NCBI RefSeq assembly: GCF_037482845.1
Contig: NZ_JBBHJW010000013.1
Coordinates: forward strand, 72,998 to 136,997
DNA: 64,000 nt
Direction of reading: 5' to 3'
Source: Paucibacter_B soli
GTDB lineage: Bacteria > Pseudomonadota > Gammaproteobacteria > Burkholderiales > Burkholderiaceae_C
In this document: positions 63,839-64,000 of the stretch, one piece after another
Position numbering within the stretch: position 1 is the first letter of the stretch
Layout: each line of letters opens with the position of its first letter
Translations under genes and position numbers: made by a program
Notes under the pieces: model-generated
Seen by the model: only the letters and a program-made list of their open reading frames with translations
Told to the model about the DNA's origin: nothing
The model's database searches: none

Positions 63839-64000
63839 ATGACCTCCCTCATGACGAAACCCACCCTGATTGCCGCTGCGGCCATGCTGCTCGGCGCGGC
63901 GCCCGCGATGGCGCAAGACCTGGTCGTGAAGATCGGCCACGTTGGCCCCACCAGCGGCGCGATTGCCCACCTGGGCAAGGACAATGAGTTGGGCGCCCGT
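63839..64000 (+). CDS. Branched-chain-type ABC substrate-binding protein LivK/LivJ, N-terminal part
   Basis: 54 codons remain before the window ends. A signal peptide (MTSLMTKP to GAAPAMA, cut near residue 26 before QDLVVKIG) is followed by VKIGHVGPTSGAIAHLGKDN, the start of the type 1 periplasmic binding fold of Liv-type receptors. The start is ATG at 63839, with GGAG 12 nt upstream; ATG at 63851 is an alternative. It completes livHMGFK in the sigma-54 operon; ligand specificity cannot be told. Confidence 0.88.
   Translation, partial: MTSLMTKPTLIAAAAMLLGAAPAMAQDLVVKIGHVGPTSGAIAHLGKDNELGAR

Overview
The window is high-GC, densely packed DNA (many ATGA stop/start overlaps) that reads like a chromosome of a beta-proteobacterium of the order Burkholderiales, most like the Roseateles/Pelomonas/Mitsuaria/Rubrivivax group. 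Support comes from the gene content and order (nusB-ribH-ribB-ribD, ubiD, the Tol genes, a betaproteobacterial MSHA pilus locus). This placement is an inference, not a database result. No rRNA, tRNA, CRISPR array, transposase or phage gene was seen.

Region by region. (1) 1-912: N-terminal part of an AcoR-type sigma-54 activator, leftward, running off the edge. (2) 1031-17808: a leftward MSHA-type IV pilus locus, read from the right as a second GspE/PilB-type ATPase with four MshEN-like repeats, mshE, mshG, major pilin, mshC, mshD, mshO, mshP, mshQ, mshI, a PilN-like gene, mshJ, mshK, mshL. A strong hairpin lies just after the major pilin gene. (3) 17923-25845: a leftward TRAP transporter (dctM, dctQ, dctP) divergent from a winged-helix regulator, a fused 5-oxoprolinase and pyroglutamyl-peptidase I; together a likely 5-oxoproline salvage module. 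(4) 25850-29071: ECF sigma factor plus short zinc anti-sigma, divergent from a bufferin operon (DUF2282 precursor, DUF692 MNIO enzyme, DUF2063 partner, DoxX protein). (5) 29075-36077, leftward: tolA, tolR, tolQ, ybgC, an aminotransferase, nusB, ribH, a ribB with a dead GTP cyclohydrolase half, ribD. (6) 36094-40945, leftward: a second pilin cluster (pilV, pilX, pilW, fimT, pilE, gspH/fimT). (7) 41040-43812, leftward: nrdR, glyA with a ZTP riboswitch in its leader, a lytic transglycosylase. (8) 44078-55475: ubiD, a YdcF protein, a giant DUF748 protein, msrA, an ABC/DUF3299 operon, pdxH, a MocA-like nucleotidyltransferase and ChaC. (9) 55570-64000: a periplasmic amino-acid-binding protein, a DctB/DctD-type two-component system, and a rightward livHMGFK operon preceded by a near-perfect sigma-54 promoter.

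How the parts connect. Two surface-pilus gene sets share the window; the MSHA set carries c-di-GMP-type MshEN motifs in both ATPases. 5-Oxoproline is a shared theme: Pcp releases it from peptides, ChaC from glutathione, and the oxoprolinase opens it to glutamate, with the TRAP genes a plausible importer. The sigma-54 promoter in front of livH, with the only intact sigma-54 response regulator of the window next door, makes the liv operon the likely target of that two-component system. Hairpins after the major pilin gene and before livK may raise the amount of the abundant product relative to its operon partners.
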